Shown piece after piece: positions 52,701-61,100 of a DNA stretch of 64,000 nt (positions within the stretch are counted from its first letter, which is position 1; every line of letters begins with the position of its first letter). The stretch comes from Rhynchopus sp. YZ270_cl-10. Taxonomy: Eukaryota; Euglenozoa; Diplonemea; Diplonemida; Diplonemidae. The notes beneath the pieces are model-generated. The model was not told where the DNA came from, ran no database searches, and saw only the letters and a list, made by a program, of their open reading frames with translations. The stretch spans positions 806,001 to 870,000 of the forward strand of contig OZ037874.1 of NCBI GenBank assembly GCA_964035575.1, in the 5' to 3' direction. Both the position numbers and the translations under genes were made by a program.

Positions 52701-55700
52701 CTGTTGGATGAGCGAGGCGCGGTTGGTGCAGAATGTCTCAGCGTTGGAGCAGACGTCGCTGCGGAAGGTTTTACATAGGGTAGCAACACCCCTCGCACCA
52801 CCGCGAACCCCCTTAGACACAAACGCATTCAGTTCAGTACAACGTCACCTTGTCACATCCTGCAGAAAGGTCTTCAATGAGTCTCCCGAAACAATCCGTG
52901 CTGTCACCGAATGTACAGAACTCCGTAAAGTCCTTCTTGTCGGCGCATCTTTGCCGTACCCTGAAACAAAGTGCGGACGCTTCGAAATATCTCCAAATCT
53001 ATTATCGCCATTGCCTTTCAACTATGATGTGGTAACGGTCCATCCATTTGTCACCCGAAAGGTACATTCTTGGGTAGACAACGTCAGCTCCGCTTCTTCC
53101 GTTGAAGTGGAGAATAAAAGCAATGCCGGATCAGGATCGGATGCTGGGTCAGAGCAAGAAGCTGTGTCTACAGAAGAAGTGGTCGTTCCAACAAGAAGAA
53201 ACAAGCTTCCTGCAAAGCCTGCGGTGCCGAAAAGGGTAATAAAAAAACGCAAAAAGCGGCCAGTCAAAAAGGTCGTTGCTACTTCAGAATCGTCTTCCGA
53301 TGGGAGTCCACTATTTGACGCTCCGGTGTTTAGTGAAAGGGTGCGGATTGTCAAGAATAATATCATTGAAATCATGCGGTTTTCAGGCGAACAACAGCTA
53401 CAAATACGTGGACATATTCCTTCTGGGAAGGCACCGCAGATATACGTTATCTCCCTCTGCGAATTCCTTCACGAATGCCACCGGAAACTCTACTTTGACT
53501 TAGGCATGGTAGCACTCGAGCGGAGGTGGGGCACACAGCACTTCTTTCTTCCTCTAAAATCCAACCGCGCTTTGGGGTCACATTCCACAGAGCAGGTGGG
53601 GTCTTGGGGACAAGACGTGTATAAAGAAACCTGGCGAAGCCCCGTTCACATCGCAGCACGTCATGCACAACCAAGGCTGTTAACAGCACTTCTCCGAACA
53701 AACTGCTTTGACATTGAGGAGAGGAGCGGTGAGGATTTGACAGCTATACACTATGCCGCTATGTCTGGCTGTGTCGAAGCGGTTGTGGTGTTGATTTCTC
53801 GATTTGCGCGTCCAAATCCAATTTCGACAGCGTTTCAAAGAATTCATTCTAGGATTCCAACACCACTGCCAGGAAGATCACTCCGCGCACCTCCTCCTCC
53901 GGCATGCTACCACCGGACCCGAAGAAGGCACCCACCCAACTCCCAACAGAACAGCAACAACAACGGCGTCTCACCTCTCCATTTCGCCTCTCTCTATGGC
54001 CACGAAGCGGTTATACGATGCCTTCTCGAGGTTGGTCGCGACTTTGTCACCATCGACAAACGCGACGCAAACGACCGCACCCCCCTTATGTGGGCCTCCC
54101 GCGCTGGACACACCCGAGTCGTAGAAGTTCTTCTCTCCTCTGGAGCAGATCCCTTAAAACGCGATGTCTCCGGAAACACTCCATATTTGGTAGCATTGAG
54201 GAGCGGCCAGGCTGGACCTGCAGAACATTATATGGACCTCCCGAATTACGACGTGCAGCTCTGGGGGACCAACAGCATGAATGACAAAGAAACGGCTGCG
54301 GGCCATGCTGCTTATTGGGGACTTTGCGTTCTTCTGCAACGTATCCGACAGGATACCGCTGCAAACCCACCTCCAACCCAATGCGAAACCTCCAAGAAAG
54401 AGGACACAACAACAATTCAAACTGTACCGGAAGGTCGACCCGCATTTTCTAGAGAATGCGTTTCTATTGAAGAGACACCGCTGTCACAACATACTACCGG
54501 GGTGTTAGGAAAGCGGGAAGAAGGCGAATCCCTTGATGTGAGCACCCGCAAGAGCATTAGTACAAAAGGACGGCCTTCCTCTTCCTCTGCGGCTATACCT
54601 TCAGGGAATGAAGCTGGAGGAGGTGGCGGGCGAACCAGAGAAAGCCGCGCACGAAGCCGATTTTCAATGCGAAACTCCAAATTCAATGCAAAAGAACAGA
54701 AAGATATCCAGAGCCTGATCGACGGGGAAGGGGAGTTAGCCTTCGAGGACGAAGGAGGCGATTCCTCCTCCGGCCCTGCACCAACTACAACCAAAGACAG
54801 GGACAAAGAGAAGAAAGCACGCAAACGTGGTGACGATACTGACAACGACGAGGTCCTCCTCTCTTCAGAAGACGACCAATCCGACACAAGCGACCTCGAC
54901 CTCACCTGCTCTTATGCGTCTCTAGGCAACACAACACCCAAGGAGGACACCCTGGGCATCCCAAAAGGGTCCCCCCGAGCGTCAGAAGGCAACCCATTCG
55001 CGGCCTTCGGCTTCAGCGCTGTGCAGATGACCACGCGAGCAGTGCGTTCCACCCTGCACCCAGACCCAACGGAGATCGTTCGCGCCGCAGTTCTCCTCAA
55101 TCACAACGCACCAGGGGTGTTGGGACAACGTTTTGTCAACATCCAAAAGGTCGGCGTCTTTTTAGAAATGCCGGAGGAAAGCGAGAACCTCGCCTCGTCT
55201 GCGACACCTACGTATTTTAATGTCAGCATTTTCCCTGAAAATCGGTCGATCCTATCTGACATTCTACACCAACGATCGCATGACCACACTTCAATGGAAG
55301 ACAACGAAGTGAGCTACGGCTTGAAAATGATGTTACAGGCGATGGGTGGTATTGGAGAAGCCGACCATGAGGGCTCTTCCGACGCTGAATCCTCCGTTGG
55401 AGAGGAGCGTGAGAACGGCACCGCACAACGTAACGAAGATCTCTTTCCTGAACTCCTCAAAATCGTTGCTGAGGCGGACCAAAGCACCGCACGCAACGCC
55501 GACGGCGAATCCTTCTACGGGCTCAAACGCCTCCACGAACTCACCTTCATCACCAAACCCCACGACGACACCCCGCGAAGACCCTCCTCCTCCTCCTCCT
55601 CCCCTTCACCAAAGCTTCCCTCCACCTTGAACCCTCTCTCCTGTGCAGTCGCGATGGGTCAAGGGCTCTCTGCACAGTACATCCGTGAAGCTACCTTTGA

Positions 55701-57378
55701 TGATACACCGAATGTCTTATTAGTTTCAGACAAAGCGGATCTGCCGCCTGCAGTGCTTGCGACTACAGCGCCGGTGGAGAGAAAGCGGACCGAGCATCCG
55801 GGGGATAGAGAGTTTAAGCAGAAGGTTGCGAAGCCGGAATATAAGAGATTGGCGGAGTTATTGAAGGAGGAGCAGGCGAAGGAGGGGAGGAAGAACACCA
55901 TCCTCGAGGCGGTTCTGCCGGTAGGGGACGATGATGACGTGCGGGGTTTGGTGTATCGGATTCCTCCTGTGGTGTCGGACACAATGCGGTCCTTGGTGAG
56001 AACATTAGTGGTGCAAGATACACCGGCGTTAGAGCAGCACACACCAATCCAGCTCTTCAGCAACCAACGCTACTTTGTGTTAATGAATATTATCAACAAA
56101 TGTGCGTCTGCGCCGGCACCTCAAAACCTTCACAATGGCGACCAATTTTATGGCGCATCATGTCTGTTTGCAGTGCAAAAAGGGTTGATCTCATTGTTAA
56201 AGGAAAGAATCCCTCTTTTATCGTCACCATATTGGACAAATATGGATGGGGTTGGTCTGATGACGGTCGCATGCTGGTTTAGACAACTGCACATCGCGGT
56301 TTATCTTATGGAAGTTCACGACTTCGAGGTCGCGCACGACCGAGGCATCGAAAACTGCCTCATCATATCTACCCTCCGTGGTGCCCCATCCTCTTTCCTC
56401 AAACGCCTTCTGAAAAACGGCGCGGATCCTTGCGTTACTGATACCAATGGGAACACTGCAGTGCATTTGGCATGTCAACGGAGAGATTATGAAGCTGTCA
56501 AACTGCTTCTGGTGCATGGGGCTCCGGTAGGTCATTTCAATGCGAGGGCGGAGACGCCATTGCATATTGCCCTGGCGTTACGGCATATCCGATTGAGCAA
56601 ATTAATTCGAAGTTGGTATACGGTGTCATCTGAGGTAGATCAGAATTTGCGGCTTGATGTGAACGGCGCGGTGCTGCAGTGTGGAGAGGTGCAGAAGAAT
56701 GTTGCACAGCAGACCGAGGTCTTGGAGACGTGGTTTGCCTTGGCGGTGTCGCAGAACGTAATGTTCGATGCAATGTACGCAACACCGAACGCTGGTGCAA
56801 CGAAGCTGGCAGACCCTACCCTGCGTCCAGCGGAGAGCGTGCCCTGCCTGATGTACACAAAGCTGTGTGAACCGCTCCCAGCCTCGCCGGTTGTCCTGCA
56901 AAAATTGAAGTATTTTGCGTGGTGCGAAGACGTCCGCCACCTCGACCTCTCTGGGGTGCTGAAAAGCATCGGAAAGGTCGTAGCGCTTGTGGCCCGTTTG
57001 CACAGCTTAGAACGGCTGGATTTGGCGAACAACAACCTCGGCGACACAGCGGTGACAGGGTTATGTACTGTAGCGACAGAGCACATCGCCCTGCGTCGCA
57101 TTAACATCTCCTCCAATCGTTTCATCACTCTCAAGAGCGCTCCGTCGTTGATGTGCCTGCTTAAGACGAACACTAGAATTGCAGAGGTGGACTGCACGCA
57201 GACGAGCCTCCCGCAGCATGTCATTGAGGCAATACAGGCGCGCGGGGCACTCAACGTACGCCTTCAGGCAAAGTTCTATTCAACAGAATGTTCAAAAGAT
57301 AGGACCTTCAGCTCACGCAAAGGGGAAGCCCTACATGCAACAGCGGATTCCATGAAAACAGCGGATTCTATATGTTAA
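46798..57378 (+). CDS. Giant ankyrin-repeat protein with C-terminal leucine-rich repeats (3526 aa)
   Basis: One uninterrupted frame. It has no signal peptide, so it is probably cytosolic. Four ankyrin clusters are visible: about 589-701 (LSPLHFACLYN, IPLHIAARKG, NTALHLALRHN), about 1438-1504 (DTPLHVAVVHR), about 2279-2471 (SPVHIAARH, SPLHFASLYG, TPLMWASRAGH) and about 3119-3264 (NTAVHLACQRR, TPLHIALALR). Residues about 3381-3472 are leucine-rich repeats of the ribonuclease-inhibitor type (HLDLSG, RLDLANNNLGD, RINISSNRF). Low-complexity parts include a Ser run at about 1081-1093, a Lys/Arg-rich stretch at about 2130-2163 that could be a nuclear signal, and an acidic stretch at about 2678-2702. 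One hydrophobic segment at about 740-759 could be a membrane helix or part of a buried domain. A scaffold role is likely; the partners are unknown. Confidence 0.92.
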   Translation: MPQKRTSKRHMERCNDDKNLCHHPSGPFLDDSPREVLGEGGFRECLRSFPPPCAADGLREGRAALHPLHNTALCTVIVEFLPSSTVLIPAVATALSTSFYQACGTVLGARRTTTLKRIFRRPRGASMIVQICSVSYTDATERFLWIVHDDNAVFAKEVVDVHENSSSVLVLLHRISVRFAGFEPGSISFCASPFAKHIGQNLSICLQFIGSSPQRFEGVTTVSGVLSLQDTVGEGVCIGCAKIRFYNGDLLTVLRAAKLRRVHYSGLYCGISLYSPMYNSISQRDVLGYAGSTRREINALNLWESRSGGSKKLIKSPFAVHLFLEGVYVPIGRICGVSETTTLDALRHQICDVLESTNPENSLNRSKLTDEKGYIDALPANFAFKVVNFKGLDMERCVLLSDEECDITSGRYTEVAYVETLLQIRHVLPQTPVLGWGRRQNNYNLNLNGWHHGTEMQENRMLAITLISLDVPTPSSLTPSSPEGCYKALPLADKMGTVEALIATDDAEGVEWCFTLGRLFDVSNTYVEEMRSQMHMHAKQEEEDMANRIASNPIVRQCYASPRISPAAYLQGSRGGGVGLLCPNASNFLGLSPLHFACLYNATNVVHTLLRIQCDPSRRSCSGEIPLHIAARKGCAAITATLCKETAWRTAEPINIQDYKGNTALHLALRHNNANTALTLIQYGADVNIVNALGVPASQLASAVFPSVGSILTRHIECTEQLAEIKAPSPNPLQPRIEVAELSVVFFVGLFLYIEVCAGVCGVEKIRPDHLPDAPERNAADIPRHFDNHKIVDHLTCCLLAVLDSFLSGEECTPGRTPPAFKQNVSLNTHASYLEAKERHTAQLHSGLAKLFGVILERNATEMNKNASKSTPTEEKTSDETAEFLLGLPYTLKPPPGVRFSDAVQKHIKNQPKGGTSPTTSTLTQNLKSALLEFFDFEGKEEGGGHGLRGLLRGSSVCTNFDLSRRRKERRKRKESTPEAKSNTETDPTTEDKIGPEDQTGFLEGIIARLFSDGPHTLFSSINNLVETRAEMDTLLHLSSLHSATTNTRAKSSETECVNDGTNLADLHSIFALTNLLSREASSSSSSSSSSSSPENIQNGLAFSVESMRGFDALGTSFHRVGMGRSTRRDNHDSPFDPLQGSTVGNGVDNEAVASKLVLESLLSAVACFIAESGEARGSLQKISGWKDLENDAELPEKTPICGFVADAGLVFSAEKVHPKFVEGEGNIEARLCTEMRDALAELKKGLAEKISAGANMIDSNESADVPPTRTPLHRSATPIAIPVTTPERPLPMDLTLSLFTKYAVKLNAIRLRSLSHSRLLMQHEEVNLHKLRMTLKNISLFRSKPKHPTPFPDDAAFFISNLSLIATRCSIGTEIFNTKGPCTASLYPEAALGETKAVVFGVVHGAAMKGKGPFLRVLLSSLPEDMYKKVLVHATASGDTPLHVAVVHRNVEAMFELLSSPVALPSTLASADTQTEVYHCRVIAPLLTRNAQGVTPMSLALRNLDSSLDPRQNDLAKTIFEVLLKIFENHGKALALYLHSKYPKKAINLRSILTDNCGVDVVHILLSKRGGALVERYLERILRVLWSREDPFDDTETIPSMEATDCSTMIGRRFAKKWEKGKTPACTIAERVRSYVRVVVRRGSPQTLGVLLDVMSRIRGDKMVLEESLLPLAYHARRLEMFTALCLSHNISPLQTTTTLCIQANSVQSPITLPILLAVLIECADPAWLYVVRVCAHHFLPILFDVVSGKGPACPAHILPFGVDHSLNNGASGADPTSTTKATAEVLKEVYLTVEEGASGEFLSPSFLCALHSGVFALSASHFRDASVTKAQNILNSINLHSVAKEVRGILSPYTPEPPAPGVCVSSVVQKLQASLGNGAGGQRSALFERFKRRRDSVSNGGANAQNLTGVQHPAVAATLLFAYPPGVVRRESEWLPGEKRPVRHALDYNINRRALLDVVQRIVGYFCWMSEARLVQNVSALEQTSLRKVLHRVATPLAPPRTPLDTNAFSSVQRHLVTSCRKVFNESPETIRAVTECTELRKVLLVGASLPYPETKCGRFEISPNLLSPLPFNYDVVTVHPFVTRKVHSWVDNVSSASSVEVENKSNAGSGSDAGSEQEAVSTEEVVVPTRRNKLPAKPAVPKRVIKKRKKRPVKKVVATSESSSDGSPLFDAPVFSERVRIVKNNIIEIMRFSGEQQLQIRGHIPSGKAPQIYVISLCEFLHECHRKLYFDLGMVALERRWGTQHFFLPLKSNRALGSHSTEQVGSWGQDVYKETWRSPVHIAARHAQPRLLTALLRTNCFDIEERSGEDLTAIHYAAMSGCVEAVVVLISRFARPNPISTAFQRIHSRIPTPLPGRSLRAPPPPACYHRTRRRHPPNSQQNSNNNGVSPLHFASLYGHEAVIRCLLEVGRDFVTIDKRDANDRTPLMWASRAGHTRVVEVLLSSGADPLKRDVSGNTPYLVALRSGQAGPAEHYMDLPNYDVQLWGTNSMNDKETAAGHAAYWGLCVLLQRIRQDTAANPPPTQCETSKKEDTTTIQTVPEGRPAFSRECVSIEETPLSQHTTGVLGKREEGESLDVSTRKSISTKGRPSSSSAAIPSGNEAGGGGGRTRESRARSRFSMRNSKFNAKEQKDIQSLIDGEGELAFEDEGGDSSSGPAPTTTKDRDKEKKARKRGDDTDNDEVLLSSEDDQSDTSDLDLTCSYASLGNTTPKEDTLGIPKGSPRASEGNPFAAFGFSAVQMTTRAVRSTLHPDPTEIVRAAVLLNHNAPGVLGQRFVNIQKVGVFLEMPEESENLASSATPTYFNVSIFPENRSILSDILHQRSHDHTSMEDNEVSYGLKMMLQAMGGIGEADHEGSSDAESSVGEERENGTAQRNEDLFPELLKIVAEADQSTARNADGESFYGLKRLHELTFITKPHDDTPRRPSSSSSSPSPKLPSTLNPLSCAVAMGQGLSAQYIREATFDDTPNVLLVSDKADLPPAVLATTAPVERKRTEHPGDREFKQKVAKPEYKRLAELLKEEQAKEGRKNTILEAVLPVGDDDDVRGLVYRIPPVVSDTMRSLVRTLVVQDTPALEQHTPIQLFSNQRYFVLMNIINKCASAPAPQNLHNGDQFYGASCLFAVQKGLISLLKERIPLLSSPYWTNMDGVGLMTVACWFRQLHIAVYLMEVHDFEVAHDRGIENCLIISTLRGAPSSFLKRLLKNGADPCVTDTNGNTAVHLACQRRDYEAVKLLLVHGAPVGHFNARAETPLHIALALRHIRLSKLIRSWYTVSSEVDQNLRLDVNGAVLQCGEVQKNVAQQTEVLETWFALAVSQNVMFDAMYATPNAGATKLADPTLRPAESVPCLMYTKLCEPLPASPVVLQKLKYFAWCEDVRHLDLSGVLKSIGKVVALVARLHSLERLDLANNNLGDTAVTGLCTVATEHIALRRINISSNRFITLKSAPSLMCLLKTNTRIAEVDCTQTSLPQHVIEAIQARGALNVRLQAKFYSTECSKDRTFSSRKGEALHATADSMKTADSIC

Positions 57379-57632
57379 AGGCGTAGTGCGTTGTAGGGTG
57401 AGAAACAAGTCCAAGGGTCGACAGTGGAGATTTGGGCACAACTGTGGCAACACAACCGAGGGCAACTACACTACTCCAACAATTTATCAAAAAAAAAAAA
57501 AAATAGTCAATTCCATTTACATACGTTTTGATTATCCTATTTGTTTTTCAGCTTTCCCCCTCTCTTTTGCTTAGAACTCTTTTTAACCAAACTTCTCTGA
57601 TTTATTAAAAAAAAGCAGCAGATTTTTTCCCT
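57379..57632. other. 3' flank of the ankyrin gene
   Basis: A/T-rich, with an A run at 57489-57503. No gene is supported. Confidence 0.5.
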
Positions 57633-57816
57633 GCCACCTCATGAAAAGGAGGAAAATAGAAACAAAACATTTTTGAACACACTTTTACGGTTCTGGGGGA
57701 CCGAACCGCGCTGCAGACGGCCCCACTCCTCACCTACGAGGTGTCGAGGTGTGTTTCACCACAACCTGTCTCCAATGGGTTTGTATCGTTGTGATGAGTG
57801 TTGTGTTTCTATTTCT
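57633..57816 (+). repeat. Dispersed hairpin repeat, copy c (about 184 bp)
   Basis: Begins GCCACCTCATGAAAAGGAGG. Stem CGGTTC (57688-57693) with GAACCG (57703-57708). Very close to copy b, although it lies between two unrelated genes, which shows the repeat is not simply part of the array duplication. Confidence 0.7.
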
Positions 57817-58123
57817 TTCTCTCACACTCTGAACCTTTTCTTTTACTACACCCCTTTCTCTCCCTCTCTTAAGGATCCTGTGAAGAAACACAAAAATTGT
57901 GGCTGCAGAGGGGTACTTTGCGCTTTCATCCGGGGTCGTGGGTTCAGTAAAGAGGTGGGGGGTAACCTGCATCAACACAACAGCGCTTTCTTCTTCTCTT
58001 CTTCAGGTGTTGCTGCACAGGGTGGCTCTTTTGTGTCAGTAAGCTTGGGGCATTGCTTCAGGAGGTGTTTTTCGCCGTCACATTCCTTCGCTTTTTGTAT
58101 GCAGAACACTGCTGCTATCCCCT
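57817..58123 (+). promoter_or_regulatory. 5' region of the receptor gene with pyrimidine tracts
   Basis: A C/T-rich tract at about 57819-57869 precedes an AG at about 57872. A second tract, TTCTTCTTCTCTTCTTCAG, ends at 58006, and a third possible AG lies at 58102-58103. Any of these could accept a spliced leader; 58006 has the best tract directly before its AG. Confidence 0.45.
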
Positions 58124-61100
58124 ATGGTGGTGTTTGGGTTCCGGGTGGTACTGTTCGCTGTCTTAGTGGGCTGGTCTTTGGGAAAAGAATGCCCTACAAA
58201 ACGTTCAGAATGCTTATTCAGCATTGACACGCTTTTTGCAGATGTAGTGCTGGAAGCGGAGCAAGGGGCTGGTGTAGAAGACCTAAGAAGGTCTCTTGCG
58301 AGCAACCCTGCTGGTCGCGCCGCGTTTTGTACTATGAAATATTGGCAACAGAGATCTGCGATGTGTGGAGCATGCACACATTATCTTCTCCTTTCCACTG
58401 TACCCACCGCAGCAACGATGCCGCTGCTAGACAAAAAAATCTGCATTCGTCTGATAGGAATCCCACAGCACGCTGGATTTGACGCAGTTTATGGAGCAAA
58501 TCTTCCCCTCCACCTCGAAGTTGATTGCACCTCAAATGCCTCTCTCTCTGGAAAGGTAGTTTTCATTAATGAAGCAGAAAATTCTGGGTGTGGATTGGGT
58601 CCTGGAGGGGGCCTCCATTCGGTGCGTTCTCGAGGCGCGAGGGTTGCGGTTGTGGCGACAAATTTTCATTCTCATCGGGCTGTTCATATTCCACCAGAGA
58701 TTCTTCCTCATGATTTGAAACCAGAAGAATCAACGGGGATGGTTGCGTTTTCAGCATTGCATGGTGGGGTGCCGGATTCTCTGCAACGAACTCTCCAGTT
58801 TCCTTTGGTAGAAATTCTTAAAGAAGCGGAGCGCAATGATATCACAGTTCATGCCCAAATTATTTCTGCATGCGAAGGTGCATCAGGAGGAGTAGGCGCA
58901 GGGGTGCAAGACTATGCCGGAGATAGCACCCCACTTCTAACCAGAGGGGTCTGCTCCGATGCACCCATGGAACTACAATGCAATCTATTTTTGAGTGATG
59001 GAGGGGGAAGAAACCATATCGCCTGCTTATTCGAGCCTGATTTGTTGCCTTTACAACGAAGCTTTCTTTTTGCACATAATTTTGAAGTTCCATCAGTACT
59101 CCAAATTATCTACATCGACTTTAAAGGAGATTCTGAGCTATGTTTTCAAGAGACCTACGAAGGGTTGAACCAAGAGTTACGTGGTGCTGTCATAGCGATT
59201 TCTCCCCCTCAGTTAAGCGCTTTTTGCGCACATACCGACATCGCGAATTTCTTTGCACAAAACGGTGCGATCGGAGTAATCTTCTTGACCACAGCGCTGA
59301 GTGGGTCATCCCAATCCTTATCCACACCGATAGCGGTTCTTATCGGGCGAGACGAAGGGCACACCTTTATCAGCCATTTTCGAAACAACGGAGTTATCGG
59401 ACGCCTACTAAACGAGACATCATATACAGCGGAGGTGACATTGTCTGCATCAATCAACCCGGTTTCCCCCAATGAGCAAGAGAACAGCACAGTATCTGCC
59501 CCGACTATTGAGGGAAGGGAGAGCTGGGAGCATGTAGTCTTGACGGATCCGTGGGTGTTGGTGTGTATGACGGTTGCGCCGATTGCGTGCATGGTGTTGG
59601 GGGTGAGGATGCGTTCGATGTACCGTGGAGGGCGTCCGACCGCGAGGGAGGAAGGGATACCACTGTGTATTGCGTCTACACTGCTCTCTGTTGGATTGGG
59701 GTTGTTGTTGACGATAATGACGGTCGCGCTGATGCATCGTGCCAACTCTGACGCATCAGGCACGCAAGAACAAAACGAAAACTCCGCCCTCCGCTTCATC
59801 ACCGACAAAGAGGAACGCCACATGGCGGAACACGCGGAGCGCTACCTCCGTGGCTCCTTAGTTGGCGTCGAGCACAGCTTCATCACCATTTTACTGAATC
59901 TTCGCGCAACGGTCAAACCCATTGAATCCTGGATCGCAGTACGCCACGGAGGCACCACAAACCCTCCACCGGGCACATATGACACTCCTTACGAACAGTT
60001 TTTCTTCGAAACCCTCAACGCAGCACACAATCACACCAACCCACGAGGGTTCATCGAGGAAGAATGGAGTACTTATGCGGCAGAGCTGAAGACGTTGCGG
60101 GGACACTCTCCGGAAGGCTTTTATCAAATTTTTACAGAAAATGGGCTCTACTGGGATGACTCCTCCACCCGAAGCGGCGACCACAGCGGCACCTTCCTCA
60201 GCAACATCGGAGTGTTTAATGACACACTATTCAACCCAAAAGAGCGTCTCTACACCAACACATTGCCTATCACCTCTGACGTCTTCGAATTTTTCAGCAA
60301 CATGGACGTGGAATCGTCTGAAGTTGTGTTTTCACAATACCAACTCACCCCTTTACCTACCTCTGGTTGGTACGCAACCAACCCGGGTCCCATGCTTGCA
60401 ACAGTATCTCCGATATTTATGGAAGGGAGGAACCACATTGTTGCCGTCTCTGCAGTTTCAACGCACATTTCGAACCTGGCCTCTCAGGTTGCAGATGTGG
60501 CACGAAGCCCTCTATTAGAAAACCCGATGTCTCAATTAATGGCGTTTATGGTGTACAATGTGGATGGTGTTCTGCTAGCTGCGGGGGATACCACCGTGGC
60601 ACATCAACCTTACCACGTAGCAGATAGGTTTGGACGCTTCCCTGGTGGTGTGGGGATGCAATGTGGTTATGTTCTCCCTACACTGTTTTCTTCAGGAAAT
60701 TGGGTGCACAGCACCACAGTGCAGCACCTTCTCGCGCACCACGGAAGCTTCCACTCCGACTCAGGCCCTCACGCAACGACAGTACGGTTTAACGCAACTG
60801 ACTACCCAGATATGGTCAGAACAGAATGGCTGTGGTTACCCCTTGAAAAAGGGCGCCCCATCGCGACCGAAATTTCTGGCCATATGTGGGATGTGTTAGC
60901 TCCATTTGAGGCTCAACGGGACACATTGCCGGGGGTTCAATTTGATGGAACCGATGAGATCACGGTGTTGGGGTTGCTCACAACGAGAGTCCCTAGGGTC
61001 GCTGCGACAAAAACAACAGGGACACCTCCCGGGTGGCAGAGCAAGACACCAATCTACAACAAAACAGACGCGCTGTGGGGGATACCAGATGTCATCTTCA

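Noticed and set aside
57390-58227. 62- and 184-residue frames between the ankyrin and receptor genes
   Set aside because: The first is Lys/Asn-rich across an A run. The second crosses the dispersed repeat and overlaps the receptor's signal peptide in another frame.
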